Origin: Tubulanus polymorphus
Lineage: Eukaryota; Nemertea; Palaeonemertea; Tubulaniformes; Tubulanidae
Assembly (NCBI RefSeq): GCF_964204645.1
Contig: NC_134035.1
Span: 3,548,001-3,612,000 of the forward strand
Direction: 5' to 3'
Length of the DNA stretch: 64,000 nucleotides
This document shows positions 1-10,538 of the stretch, one piece after another; the first letter of the stretch is position 1, and every line of letters begins with the position of its first letter. Position numbers and translations under genes: made by a program. The notes beneath the pieces were generated by a model. It did no database searches and had not been told where the DNA came from. It saw only the letters and a list, made by a program, of their open reading frames with translations.

Positions 1-76
1 AGTCTCCGTTTTAATCATCTGATTTTCCATCTCTTCTTCCAACTGTCGTAGATGTTTTTCATGCTGTTCTTTTTCT
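1..76 (-). CDS. RASEF: RASEF orthologue, coiled-coil exon (partial, runs off the window)
   Basis: Read on the minus strand, a pyrimidine-rich tract ending in CTATAG (acceptor AG at 78-77) opens 25 codons that stay open to the window edge. The codons give EKEQHEKHLRQ followed by LEEEMENQMIKTET. This is a charged heptad-like coiled coil. From memory it lines up with the vertebrate RASEF segment containing LSELEEEMDQRIQAAEHKT, just after the KR that ends the preceding exon. The first base completes the Arg codon begun by the exon at 225-371, so the phase fits. In RASEF this coiled coil lies between the N-terminal EF-hands and the C-terminal Rab-type GTPase and mediates self-association. The rest of the gene, including the GTPase domain, should lie to the left of base 1. 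Related Rab44 or CRACR2A proteins are the main alternative, but the combined match with the next exon favours RASEF. Confidence 0.82.
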
Positions 77-224
77 CTATAGAAAAAAACACAATGATAT
101 CGTCACGAAAAACTAACGCGTACGTGCACTTCAATTTAGGAATATGTTTTTTTTGCATATAGGAAAAAACAACTGTAAAATTTTGCCGTTTTTTGCCGAT
201 TTTGCCGTTTTTGCCATTTTCTAC
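77..224 (-). other. RASEF intron between the two coiled-coil exons
   Basis: A short 148-base intron on the minus strand. It has a donor reading AAAAG|GTAGAA at 225/224 and an acceptor CTATAG at 78-77. It holds a run of T-rich short repeats built on TTTTGCCG at about 180-215, and nothing else is recognisable. Confidence 0.75.
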
Positions 225-371
225 CTTTTGAATGATTGTTCGAGTCGTTCATTTTCGAGTTGGTGTATTCGAATGTCTTTGATGACGTCGAGAATTATCT
301 TCTCGAAGCAAGGAAGTAGTTGAGGGTACTCGGTGTGTATCGACTGGTAGAGCTCTACTACGTGTTCTTGG
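225..371 (-). CDS. RASEF: RASEF orthologue, shared internal exon (start of the coiled-coil region)
   Basis: This 147-base exon has an acceptor TGTCATTTCAG|C and a donor AAAAG|GTAGAA. It translates to one completing base plus 48 codons beginning QEHVVELYQSIHTEYPQLLP and ending ENERLEQSFK, then two bases. It aligns along its whole length with the vertebrate RASEF segment that starts REEQVSTLYQNI and ends LAIAVKR. Shared points include the E-x-V-x-x-LYQ-x-I start, the acidic-aromatic middle and the basic end. The segment sits between the EF-hands and the long coiled coil. Its entry phase (one base, c) fits both upstream donors: the one at 10539 gives Cys and the one at 3761 gives Ser. It is therefore the common exon joined by the two alternative first exons. 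The exon is constitutive by this reasoning; no transcript evidence is available here. Confidence 0.88.
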
Positions 372-373
372 CT
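372..373 (-). other. Common splice acceptor for both RASEF first exons
   Basis: The AG reads on the minus strand within TGTCATTTCAG. The exon starts at 371 with a single base that completes a split codon, as both upstream donors require. Confidence 0.8.
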
Positions 374-3300
374 GAAATGACACATTCATTCGAAAATGTA
401 CGTAGATTTCGTCGAAACATGCAAAAATGACGTATATCTAGTATTAAAAAACGTGGACCCTTATTGCGGCCGAAAAATTATGTCAGTTTTAGTAGTAGAT
501 CTTAATGAGTTCTTATTATATTTTCCTATTCTACAAATACAAAAAACCCCAGAATAAACCTCCGAAACTCTTGAGTTTTTTTTTCTAAATCAAAATACTA
601 ACAGCTCTGGCGATATAGTCATATCCAATATATTCGAATCGGGCATCGTTATGGTTCCTGTATCCCAGCGATCGATAAAAATCTATTTTTCCATATATCA
701 AGAAATTCCGGTTTGTAATATCAATCCTAATAATATCGTTTTAAGCCATATACGTATCTCAGAACTTGTTGATGTCACAAAACCATAGTCGGATATATTT
801 CGTGTACGTATTTCGGTATGGCGCAGACAGTACTGCGTCGAGGCAATCCCTGCAAGACTAATATACGTGTATTTAATTGCGTATATATTCATATACGCCG
901 CGTTGTGCACCGTTTGTTTCGCATAAAAACGTATTTAAATCAAATACCGACTCTCCAATAACGCGCCGTAGGATTATATTCCGAGGTAGTGTTTCATTAG
1001 CAGATTTTATTGATAAGGCGTTATCAGCAATCACAGTCTGGCAACATGCGCGATTCTCCTACAAGTTCTAACTGTTATTCAAAACTGATCTATACCTCGT
1101 AAACCATTTATACAGTCTCTGATATTTCGAATAACCTTATCGTAAATTCAACTAAATTCCTTATTGCAAATTATAAGTTGGTAGATGGAAGGATATAGGG
1201 CGTGCGGGAAGACGCATGTCAATTGTGTAATAATGGAATTGGGGACGAATCTACCGTACATATTTAAACGATAGTAAGGGATTATATCTGGATTGAAGAT
1301 TTTCTACGAACCCAAACTTTTTCAAAATTTTTTATTTTTGTTGGTAAAATGGCGAGACTTTTCACTTAATGATTCCCTACAATAACTCTGCGCTCACGTG
1401 TATACAAATGTTCAACTGTACTGTAGGTCGTATACAATGTCTTTCTTTCATGTACTGTAACACTCGAATTTTTATTCGTATTTAGACCAAGTATTTGTCG
1501 AGTAAAGTGAAGTAAAATTGAATATTTTTACCGGATCGTGCAGTATAATGCTCTGCGTGCGCCTATGCGTATTATGATCGTTTGTCTGTTCTTTTCATTT
1601 CTCGGTCACGCGTAACGGTCAAGGTCGTTTTAAGTTTTCATTAACTCGCTATTGTCGAGTGTGTATTTCGTAAGGAAATTCACATAATCAACGTTTACTT
1701 TTGATCCGCCTTTTTTTGTCCCGATTACATCCGCGACAATCATGGACGATTCCACTCATGGCAAGCGAAGGTCCGCCAGATTCGCTACTAGCTTGTGGGC
1801 TTTGTTTTATGTAAACTTCTTAATTGAAATCGAACCGATTTTTCTTGAAATTCATCGATTTCAATGGAAATCTTTCCAAACACTCAGTAGAAAGGTCTAT
1901 CATAAATATGTTCGGTAACTTAAGATGCGATTATGTATTTAAATTCTAAAGGAACCTTAGAATCTTTATCAAATTTGATCAAAAATGAACTACTTCCCAC
2001 TACGCGAGTAGCTGCGAGGTGTGGCGGGTTATCCGCATCGGAATTAACTAGCGAATTTTACCAGAGAATATCTCTTTTTCCGAGTCGACAACCGCGCATA
2101 TTTCAATTCGATCGAGTCGCCGGTGTATGAAATACCTGCCTGGAAGAAGAAATGACGCTCGGTATAAAACAGGGATATTTTACCAGCGCAAACACGCTGG
2201 CAGCGATAATTTCAGCAGTAACAGCTGGCTTCATTTTCAGCTCCACCCTACACGAGCAAACAAAGCCGGTCCAGGCTGGCTATATACGTTATTATGATTA
2301 TAAGCTTTGCAGCATTATAGCGAGATCTTCGCTTCGAAGCTCGGCCTACGCAAAATCCGGGCAAAACTAACGGTGTCATTTTTATCCATATGCGTCGTCG
2401 ATTGTGTGTCATTTGTTTTTCGTTGAGACGAAGGTTGTTCGTCACGACAATATAAAAACGAGCTTTTGACGACAGTAGAAAAACAACCGTTTTATTCTTA
2501 AATGTAAAATGAGAGACTCGCGAACAAGATTTGTTTAGATTTAAGTTCAGAGTTATGTGTAATATAATCATGACTTATAGATTTTTTTGTTGGTTATAAT
2601 TTCGACTGTTAACCCGCAGCAGCCAAAGGAGTCTACACAAATTTGGCAGCCAAATCCGAATCACCCTTTTAGAATTCCATATACATCTATTATGTAATAT
2701 AAATTTTTATTATCATTATTATTATCATTTTCATTATTGTTATTATTATTAATATTATGATAATGATAATTATTATCATTATTTTCATTATTATTATTAT
2801 TAGCTATTTCGTCATCAAAATTCAATTCTACAAGATACTTTACATGATATCTATAAAAAAAACAAGCATTGGTGACGATTGCCCAATGGAATTGTGATAA
2901 GTAACTGTTTATTTTAACTGTTAGAAACACCTATAATGAAAAAGACGATCAAATCATTTTTGGTCATTTTCGAAACGGACCATTGTGAAAACCTGAATTT
3001 CCTAGTTAATTCATATTTCGTTTTAGTTGTTTGTACTGCTTTGTCGTTATTCTTTAATGTAGGTAGTTTTGCTTTGAAACGACACCGTGACCTAGACTAT
3101 GACGTCACCTGCGACGTCAAACCTGGCCGTTTCCTTAACGAACGCGCCATGTGTTAGCGTCAGTGGTGCGATGAATTAATTTCAACTGTCAAAGAAACAC
3201 CAAATTTAATTACAGTAATAATTCTCATTCTCAAATAGCAAATTGGAAGATCGCGTTTTATTTCATCGTTATTTTCGAATTAGGATTACTAGAAATTTCG

Positions 3301-3758
3301 CCGTGATGTAATATATATTTTTGAAATTGATAAATGATTCATATACGTATTTTGTCGTACGGTTCAGCACGGCACAGTGTATCTAAGAGGACACCTGTTG
3401 CTGCTTTACGTAGCTGAGTCATCACGGCAGATGTACTCGTTGATAATGTATGCTAAATAATTCTACGAAAATGCTAATATTATTTCCAGTTTTTATTCGA
3501 TCAAAACGCGGTTAAATCTAACCCCGCTGTTACACCAGCGGGAGTTGGGTAATCCATTGAAAATACGATACGCCCCGTGATGGGCATCTGCGCTAGCTAA
3601 ACACACGCTTGGAAATAGGCCCACTGCATGATTGATCTGAAATTCCATCCCGGGTCAAAGGCCCTATAAGTATGAAATACCATCAGCAATTCAAGCTCAT
3701 TCATATCATCTCTGAAATTGATAATTTTGAAAATTTTATACCGAACATACAGAGCCAT
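374..3758 (-). other. RASEF intron downstream of alternative exon 1b; no gene seen
   Basis: About 3.4 kb of AT-rich sequence with only short chance ORFs. It holds a low-complexity ATT/ATC stretch at about 2696-2812 and a CRE-like TGACGTCA near 3100-3107. I saw no conserved exon, RNA gene or intact mobile element. For the transcript from the upstream exon at 10539-10984, the intron would run from 10538 down to 372. Confidence 0.6.
2696..2812. repeat. Low-complexity ATT/ATC trinucleotide tract
   Basis: The run is made almost only of ATT, ATC and AAT triplets. The minus strand therefore reads as an apparent Asn-rich ORF, which is an artefact of the repeat. Confidence 0.85.
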
Positions 3759-3760
3759 AC
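3759..3760 (-). other. Proposed splice donor of RASEF exon 1b
   Basis: AATCATAG|GTATGG on the minus strand leaves two bases of a split codon, matching the phase-2 donor at 10538 and the one-base start of the exon at 371. A GT within CTAG|GTTTTT further upstream has the wrong phase. Confidence 0.65.
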
Positions 3761-4893
3761 CTATGATTGAGATATCCGACGTTACACATAACATCCGTGC
3801 AAAAACCTAGTTTATCACATGTCGGCAGTTCAAGGCAGATACTGTGCCGCCTGCGGATCGGGAAGTGTCTGATGATATTCGGTGGGTTGTTTTCGTCTTC
3901 GAACAACGAGTTTATGGACGGTGGGCGGCTACATTTACCCGACGCGCCCCAAGACGCCGACCTCCGCACGGACGGCGGGAAGTGGGGACTATCGTAGAAA
4001 AGACTGTCCGTACTTTTCGTACTATCCGCGGATATTTCTTTCATGTCTTTTAAGTGTATTCGTTTCGATTTCGACGCGCAGCACGGATTTCTAGCCGCCG
4101 ATTCGTCGTCGAGGAGTTGGGGACTTTCCACCAGCGCCGTCAGAGACGACGACCTCGACGACGAAACTTCGGCCAAAGTTTGTTTGAAATCGTTTTCGCT
4201 GATTTTTCCGTCGTTATCGTAATCTAGACGGTCGAATATTTGATCGATGTCCTGACTCGCCCAGTCGGCGCAGAACGCCCGCAAATCTTCGCGCTCGATG
4301 AAACCGCTTCCGTTGACGTCACAAGCGCCGAACAGCGCTCGTTGCTGTTCGGAATCCTTCGCCGCTTCCGCGAACGCCGAAAAGTAGTCGGCCGAATTAG
4401 TCCTCTTTTCGGCGGCATCTTCGCCGATCTTGTCGCGATCTTTCTCCGACTGTTCCGGTGGTTTCGCATGTCCGTCGCCGGTAGAAGCCGCCTCCCGATA
4501 CTCGGCGGCCGCCTCGTCGACTATGGCCAGTAGAGATTTCTCGAAATCCGTTTTGCTGATTCGCCCGTCCTTGTCTTCGTCCAAAGTTTCGAAAATCTCG
4601 TCGATATCGCTCGGTTCGAGTCCGGCGCAAAACCGTCGCATGTCTTCGCGTTCGATGAATCCGCTGCGATTGAAATCGCACGCGTTGAACAGCTTTTCCC
4701 GCTTTTTGGCGTCGGTCGCGGCTTCGGCGAAGATCGTGATATCCCGCGAATCATCGGCGAAGATCGTGACATCTCGGGAATCATCGGCGGCGGCGTCCAG
4801 CTGAGTCGTCGATGTCGTCTGTTTCGGGCTGTTGACTTCTTCAGCCTTTTGAAGACGCTTCCTTTTATCCTTAGTTTCGTCTCCCTTTTTCAT
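3761..4893 (-). CDS. RASEF: RASEF alternative first coding exon (1b) with four EF-hands
   Basis: From the ATG at 4893 the exon encodes 377 residues plus two bases. An in-frame TAA lies about 50 bases upstream and A is at -3. An open frame extends a little further upstream, but only to a TTG, so 4893 is the start. A basic N-terminus and a duplicated decapeptide (about residues 36-55, ADDSRDVTIF then ADDSRDITIF) precede two EF-hand pairs. The Ca-binding loops are at residues 73-84, 105-116, 192-203 and 224-235. All have D at 1, D or N at 3, S or D at 5 and G at 6, but Asp rather than Glu at 12. A Ser-rich tail follows, with a basophilic RRSASWG site. The end is set at a donor AATCATAG|GTATGG, whose phase fits the acceptor at 371. 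The read-through frame would stop soon after, at 3736. Vertebrate RASEF has only one EF pair. The exon is more CpG- and GC-rich than its surroundings. Confidence 0.85.
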
Positions 4894-4956
4894 AATGTAT
4901 TTCAATATCGTCTGCTCACAAAGCGTAACGGACAAAGACTCGCGTTACGGTCACCA

Positions 4957-4968
4957 GGTGACGTCACC
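4957..4968. promoter_or_regulatory. Palindromic cAMP-response-element-like site upstream of RASEF exon 1b
   Basis: GGTGACGTCACC is a perfect 12-base palindrome containing the full CRE octamer TGACGTCA. It lies 64 bases upstream of the ATG at 4893. CREB/ATF bZIP factors bind this octamer. The transcription start is not known, so the site may be promoter or 5' UTR. TGACGTCA also occurs inside dispersed repeats in this window, which lowers the weight of a single hit. Confidence 0.4.
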
Positions 4969-7656
4969 GGAATTCGCCGTCGTCCGAATATCAGACGAGA
5001 CTGGATCAGATAATCGGCACCTTCTCGCGACGTAGAATCCATCGCTGATAATAACTCTACCACCATAACGCTCAGCGGCGATAAAACAATACGACACTTT
5101 CTCGGAAATCCGTCGTAACCGAAGCACATTCGTCGAAAATATATGATGATAATGAAAATAACAATAATGTCGCACGTGCGTCTTGCGTCGTTTTATGTGT
5201 ATATCTCAGTTATAGAGAGATCCGTTTTGATTCGTCGCCTAATGGTAACTATACGCCGTTTAAAACACTGATACTATACGTCCCATAGTCGCGCGCAATG
5301 CTCTATAATGCATTATAATATCATCAGTCGTCGCCTAAACTATTCCTAGGCAAAACAGCTGCTTGGATATATGTATATATGTACATATTAATCATCGCTT
5401 GTGCGCTAGCGCTCTGGATGCTTGAAAAGTTGAAAATCTATAATTATCGCCGTCCATATGTTCAAATGTTATAGTTACGAAACAATGGAATTTGAATAAA
5501 TGCTAAACACGCGCGGGCCAATTATAAGCCTCTTTACGAATCGAACCGCGGTTACGCCACACGATTAAAAGTTGGAAAAACGCGTTTTTGGGATTTGGCA
5601 GCGTTGAATGTATAACCGGAATCTGCGTGCGTAGAATCGGTTTAAGCCCGGCCACACATCACTACAGTGTAGCCTACCCTTACTACTAGCTACTAGCAGC
5701 AGCAGTTCGAACAAAACGTCACAGCTCGCCGATTATCCTGCCACCAGCTGCTGTCTCCCTGTCTGCGCGTCCCTCTCGCTGAATAAGTCTCTAATCGTGA
5801 GGTCGTACAAGTCACGTCAATCGGTCTTTGCGAGTTGCAATCACATAACTCAAAAATCAGAGAGTTTTATGTCGTCGACTCGGCTCGTTTCTTTTTTCGC
5901 ATTATAGTATATCGATAGAATATATGAAATGATCTCGGTCCCACCACCTGCTCCAGCTATGGATACTCTGTTCTACTAGCGCGCACTATAATTAATAGTC
6001 CACTGCGTGCTAAAAAATGTCGATTATCTTATCGCGAATTTTTCGTGTTTGTTTAAATCCCGATATTTGCTTTACTCGCACGATTGAGGTCTGTACTAAG
6101 ATTCGGTTACCGACGACAATGCGTCCGCGGCAATCGAGTATTCCTCGTGGTGCGAGCGTAGAACCGCTTGTATAGTTAGTCGGTCCGGCTCCGGGTCAAT
6201 GTCTCTTGAAATCGAACCCAACTCATCGCAGAAGTGAATATAGATGAAAACCTAACCAAACATCGGGTAGAAAGTTCGACGGTGTTTGGCATTCGAAAGC
6301 CTACGAAAGACCCATTAATTCGTTTGATGGGCAAACGGGTTTTCCGAACGGCAAACTTTCGAACGGCGAAATATCTATGTCCTTTTTGTCTTCGTTGTTC
6401 GTGTTTCTTATGATATCGTATTTCTTATTGTAGTTCTCTTGACATCGACTGGTTTTCGGAGTTGAAATATCGAAACGAAATCATCTTTCATTCTCGCTCC
6501 CAGTGTTGTTATTGTTCCAGCATATGCAGGCCAGCAAGGCTGTAACTGCTATATAAGTATTGAATCATTGTCGATTGGTGAATTTGATGTGCTCACGAAA
6601 ATCAATCGCGTTGAATTCGAAATAAGTTGAATTCTAGTTCAAGTATAAGAAACATTTGTCCCGAGGATACTTAATAAGGCACATCGAGCCTTCCATAGTT
6701 CCCGACATATCAGATACTGTATGCAAATAGGCAGGCAGCGAGAAGTATAATTGTATATTTCAATGATCCGATTAAAATTCGTATCTAAACCGAAATCAAT
6801 AGTTTTAAACTTAAAACGTGTGATGCCCAATTTCAACTATGAATTTCCCAATTCATAGTATAGGTTAACATTATGCTGATAGGAAATATAATCATCAATA
6901 TCATCGTTTCTAACATCATTAGCATATCATTCCTTTCAAATCCTTCGGTGCAATACACAATACACGATGCAACTCGAGCGGCTTATTTTTCAGCTATCGA
7001 TTTTCCCAAGTTTATGGCGAAATGATTACGAAAGACTCTTTGCGTCGACGTCAGCATAAATCGCTGGTTCCACGTAACTATTTTCTTCTTTATTTCCGAC
7101 TTCGATTCAAAATTACGTAATGCTATGATATTCTTCTTCGATACTGTTTAGCTCGAAAGTCGATTTTGACGATGTCGTTAGGCTATGTGACAATACGATT
7201 TGCGTAAGCGTTGACCGCGCTACGTTTTTACGGTCAATAAACCTAGCAATAATAAATTTGCACACGTATCACACAACGCATATAGATATCTATGTACATA
7301 ATGCGTAATTTGAATAAATTTGACGGTTGAAATTAGCATCGATCCGAAATTGCGTAAAGGATCAACGGCAGCTGTTGAAATTGTATTTTTGAAATGCTCA
7401 ATACGTCACTGCGTAGGACGTGCGTGACGTCACCGTTACGAAGTATAACCGCCACCTGGTGCAGGGGTTAGGTGTTCTAGTTACAGTCAGGTAATGAATA
7501 TTCGATTTTCTGAGAATAGGTTGTTTGTAGTTTTTCTCCTTCAAAGAAGACCGGATTCAGAATCTGCCTTACGCATACCCCAATAATTATTTCGTTCAAG
7601 CAGGTTTGACGTCACGATGGCATAAGATATTATCCTATTAAACGAAAGAGAAGCTA
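4969..7656 (-). other. Flank of exon 1b, inside the long RASEF intron; nothing coding
   Basis: AT-rich non-coding DNA. This stretch should contain the promoter of the exon 1b transcript, but I see no clear TATA box or initiator that I can defend. No exon, RNA gene or complete mobile element was recognised. Confidence 0.5.
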
Positions 7657-7804
7657 GTCCGAAAAAGTAACTTTGAGGTAATATACTATTCGATGTTTGA
7701 ATTTTATATATCCTGTTAACATCAGACTTGAGTAAAGTACTGCATTGGCGAACATGACTGTTAGGGTCGAATCCGATATATTAGCTCAAAGTTACTTTTT
7801 GGAC
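7657..7804. mobile_element. MITE-like element with GTCCGAAAA-type inverted ends
   Basis: The element begins GTCCGAAAAAGTAACTTTGA and ends with a near-perfect inverse, TCAAAGTTACTTTTTGGAC. The total is 148 bases with no coding capacity. The termini match those of the elements at 25027, 54321 and 56310, so this is one family of non-autonomous foldback elements. It lies inside the long RASEF intron. Confidence 0.7.
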
Positions 7805-7813
7805 AGTAAAGGT

Positions 7814-7935
7814 CAGGATCCGATTTCATAGACTGGTATCAACTTTAACCTGGGGGTTAACTCAGTTCATTTTCGATTAAGCTAGCCGCCCCTTGGTTTA
7901 AGTTGATACCAGTCTATTATAAAACCGAGTCCTAT
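7814..7935. repeat. Foldback repeat of the 'GGATCC-A-GTTCCA' hairpin family
   Basis: The arms at 7828-7850 and 7895-7917 form an essentially perfect 23-base inverted repeat (ATAGACTGGTATCAAC at its outer end). The loop contains GTTAACTCAGTTCATTTTC. That loop motif recurs in the hairpins near 12840, 31545 and 41160, so these are members of a small hairpin family scattered over the window. Confidence 0.65.
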
Positions 7936-8983
7936 GGTGATCTAAATTTCGCTCATAATCATATAAAATCGTCGATAAATGTTCGTGCTTGTATCATGAA
8001 TTAGTCGAACGATGGAAAAACTGTTAACGACAGCTGCTGCTGATGTGTGTTCGATTAAGAACCCACTTCATAGCGCTGAAAGTAAAGACCTACCTACGCT
8101 TTGTGAAAACATAATCATAGAATCACACGCGTGTAACATACATTCGCGTACATAATGAATATTATCGAATTTTCTAGTTCCAGCTTTACAATAATCGGGA
8201 AGATCTATCAATTAGAAAGATGGATCAGATATAATAATTGCTGAATTTGTTTTTTTCGATTTCAATTTTCCATTATTTTCTTCGCTACGATTTAAGAGAG
8301 TAAAGCAATTCATTGGTCAGGTTAACATTATGCAAATGATAGGAAATATACTATCATTATTTTTACCATCATTGAACATATCATTTTTTCTACTCCTTTG
8401 GTGAAATACAAAACAATGAATTTATTCACGTTCCCGAAAACGTTCGTTTTCAATAGACTTATTTACATAAGTTGAAAATGAGATTTATCATGTGTACGCT
8501 TCTGTGGTTATTCATTTACCCCAACTCTCAACCGGAGATGAACTTATTCGGATCGAATGCGCAATACAATTTCCCATTTCCCCTTGTCGGCACAGCTCTC
8601 GACTACATTCGATCGGAAATACCGAAAACTATTCCGCGAAAGTAATTGTCGACTAAAAAAGGGACATTAAAGGAAACGTATCGATGTGTAAACCTATATT
8701 GAGGTGAAGATCCTATTGAATTGTTCTCCGATATCGATAAACGCTTCGGTGGCGTCGTGTTCGACGACTATTTCAGGTTAAACAAACAGTTGATTTAATG
8801 ATCCATTTCATTATCCGTTCAACACGAACACACGAATACCGATATCTGGTTTGATCAGCTGCTCGATCAGGAAGCACAATCCGACATTCGATATCACGTA
8901 GGCGTATGTCGAAATCATTAAGAAAAATACATAAGTAATTGTTACGTGATATATTCGTTTGAATAAATATATTTGAAGGGTTT

Positions 8984-9445
8984 GGGCTGTCCGTATGAAA
9001 GGTGTCCAACGTCGAAGCGGAGGGGGGTTTGTGAACTTCGGACTTTTGTGAACAAGGGGAACGGGGATGTTGGATTTGGGCATCCTTCTTCGAGGGGAGG
9101 GGTGATCACCAATGGGACAACTTTTATGGATAATAATGTATAGGCTCTATCCGAGTTCTCTTAAGTCAAGTGCTGCATTAAATGAATGACTACTTCAACT
9201 TTCATATGAATGTTTTCAAGATAATGTATGGAATAACAAACTGTGGTCCAGAATGTATAATAGATGATTAAGTGAAAAAACGATTTATTTTGCATAACTG
9301 GATATCCGAAGTCTTAAACTGCTTTTTGTCCGACGGACAAGTGGATGGGGCTAGTGCAATAACAATGTGGACATTCTGTGGACACGGGGAGGGGAGTTGG
9401 TCAAAATCTTGCTGTTTTGTGTGGACGCCTTTTATGGACAGCCCC
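8984..9445. mobile_element. Non-autonomous DNA transposon with GGGCTGTCC ends
   Basis: The left end reads GGGCTGTCCGTATGAAAGG and continues to a GTGTCCAAC. The right end, in inverse, reads GGGGCTGTCCATAAAAGG and continues to GCGTCCACAC. The interior of about 460 bases has G-rich tracts and no transposase ORF. The paired GGGCTGTCC ends followed by a GTCCA motif support a short DNA element moved in trans. I could not define the target-site duplication, and the superfamily is not assigned. Confidence 0.65.
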
Positions 9446-10145
9446 TTGAGATGTCGTTAAGGTCGGGATGGGACAAATCATTTACTGGCGATATTTGTAT
9501 AACCTTCAACTTCTGAATTTCTGTGGTTCTTTCTATCGATAGTTTTCTCACTACGTGCTCTAGGCTTTTAAGGACTCAGAATGGTCACTCGAACGCTCGA
9601 TGAAGTCAAGCCGTCGCATAATCAATAGATTTTTAATAATTAGTTCTGGAAGTATGCCAATTACATTCATTTGTTTGCGCTAAATTCGTACGCACTAGAA
9701 CGACGCGCATACTCCGGAACATAGCCCCGACGAAGCTGACATCCTGAAGACGTATTGCGAAAAACCTCTTATTTAACGTATACGAATTTCTTATTTTCTT
9801 GGGAAAATCAGAAAAAAGTCGTCGTCGTTGGAACCGGTGTTTTTGTTCGATTATTCCGTAATCGTTTTTTTTTCTCGCACGGGATTACGTGACGTAGCGA
9901 ATCGTGCATTCCAAGAAAGTCAGCAGGTGTTCACGCCAGAGTCAATCTGATGAAGTATAGGCACACATTTCAATAATACGTTTACCGGCTATGAATAATA
10001 ATGCGCGAGGGCGAGATAAAACAGACGTTAAAATCAAATAAAATTAATCAAAGTCTCTCATGTGTCGCGGGCGTATGTATTTCGGTGCATTCAGAGAAAT
10101 TGCATTTTTTTTTGTTTCGATATTTTCGTATGATCTACCACACTC

Positions 10146-10432
10146 TACAGGGTCGACGGAAAAATGTCATATAACTAACCGTTGATGTAGCGGAATAAAA
10201 AAATACCATGTTAGGTATCAGTATTGACATGAGAAGGGTACTTTTACATGTAAACACCTAATTATTTTCCTTAAGAACCGCATCGACTTCTCTCACTTCA
10301 AAAGGCTACCATTTGCTTTACTTAACCGATTTAATGATTTCATCTCGAAGATCTTATTTTTCTATGGCACTATACTAATAATTGTCCCAGTCGGTTAGGA
10401 ATATGCTACCGCATTTTCCCGGACACCCTGTA
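10146..10432. mobile_element. MITE-like element with TACAGGGT ends
   Basis: The left terminus TACAGGGTCGACGGAAAAAT faces an inverted right terminus CATTTTCCCGGACACCCTGT. They match over about 16 of 21 positions. The interior of about 245 bases is non-coding. It ends only 107 bases from the splice donor of RASEF exon 1a. A lone TACAGGGTG at about 62797 may be another fragment. Confidence 0.5.
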
Positions 10433-10536
10433 TCGACCGACATCTTTCTTCATATCGGAGATAAATCGATAAATCCATAATAAAATGCTTTTCTTCGTGA
10501 ACTAGAATCAATAGAATGAATGTTGAATATCTACTT

Positions 10537-10538
10537 AC
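10537..10538 (-). other. Splice donor of RASEF exon 1a
   Basis: TTG|GTAAGTAG on the minus strand is a near-consensus U1 site. It leaves two bases (TG) that join the C at 371 to make Cys. Without splicing the frame stops one codon later. Confidence 0.85.

Noticed and set aside
4894-4935. N-terminal extension of RASEF exon 1b to 4935
   Set aside because: The codon at 4935 is TTG, and an in-frame TAA lies just upstream. The first ATG is at 4893.
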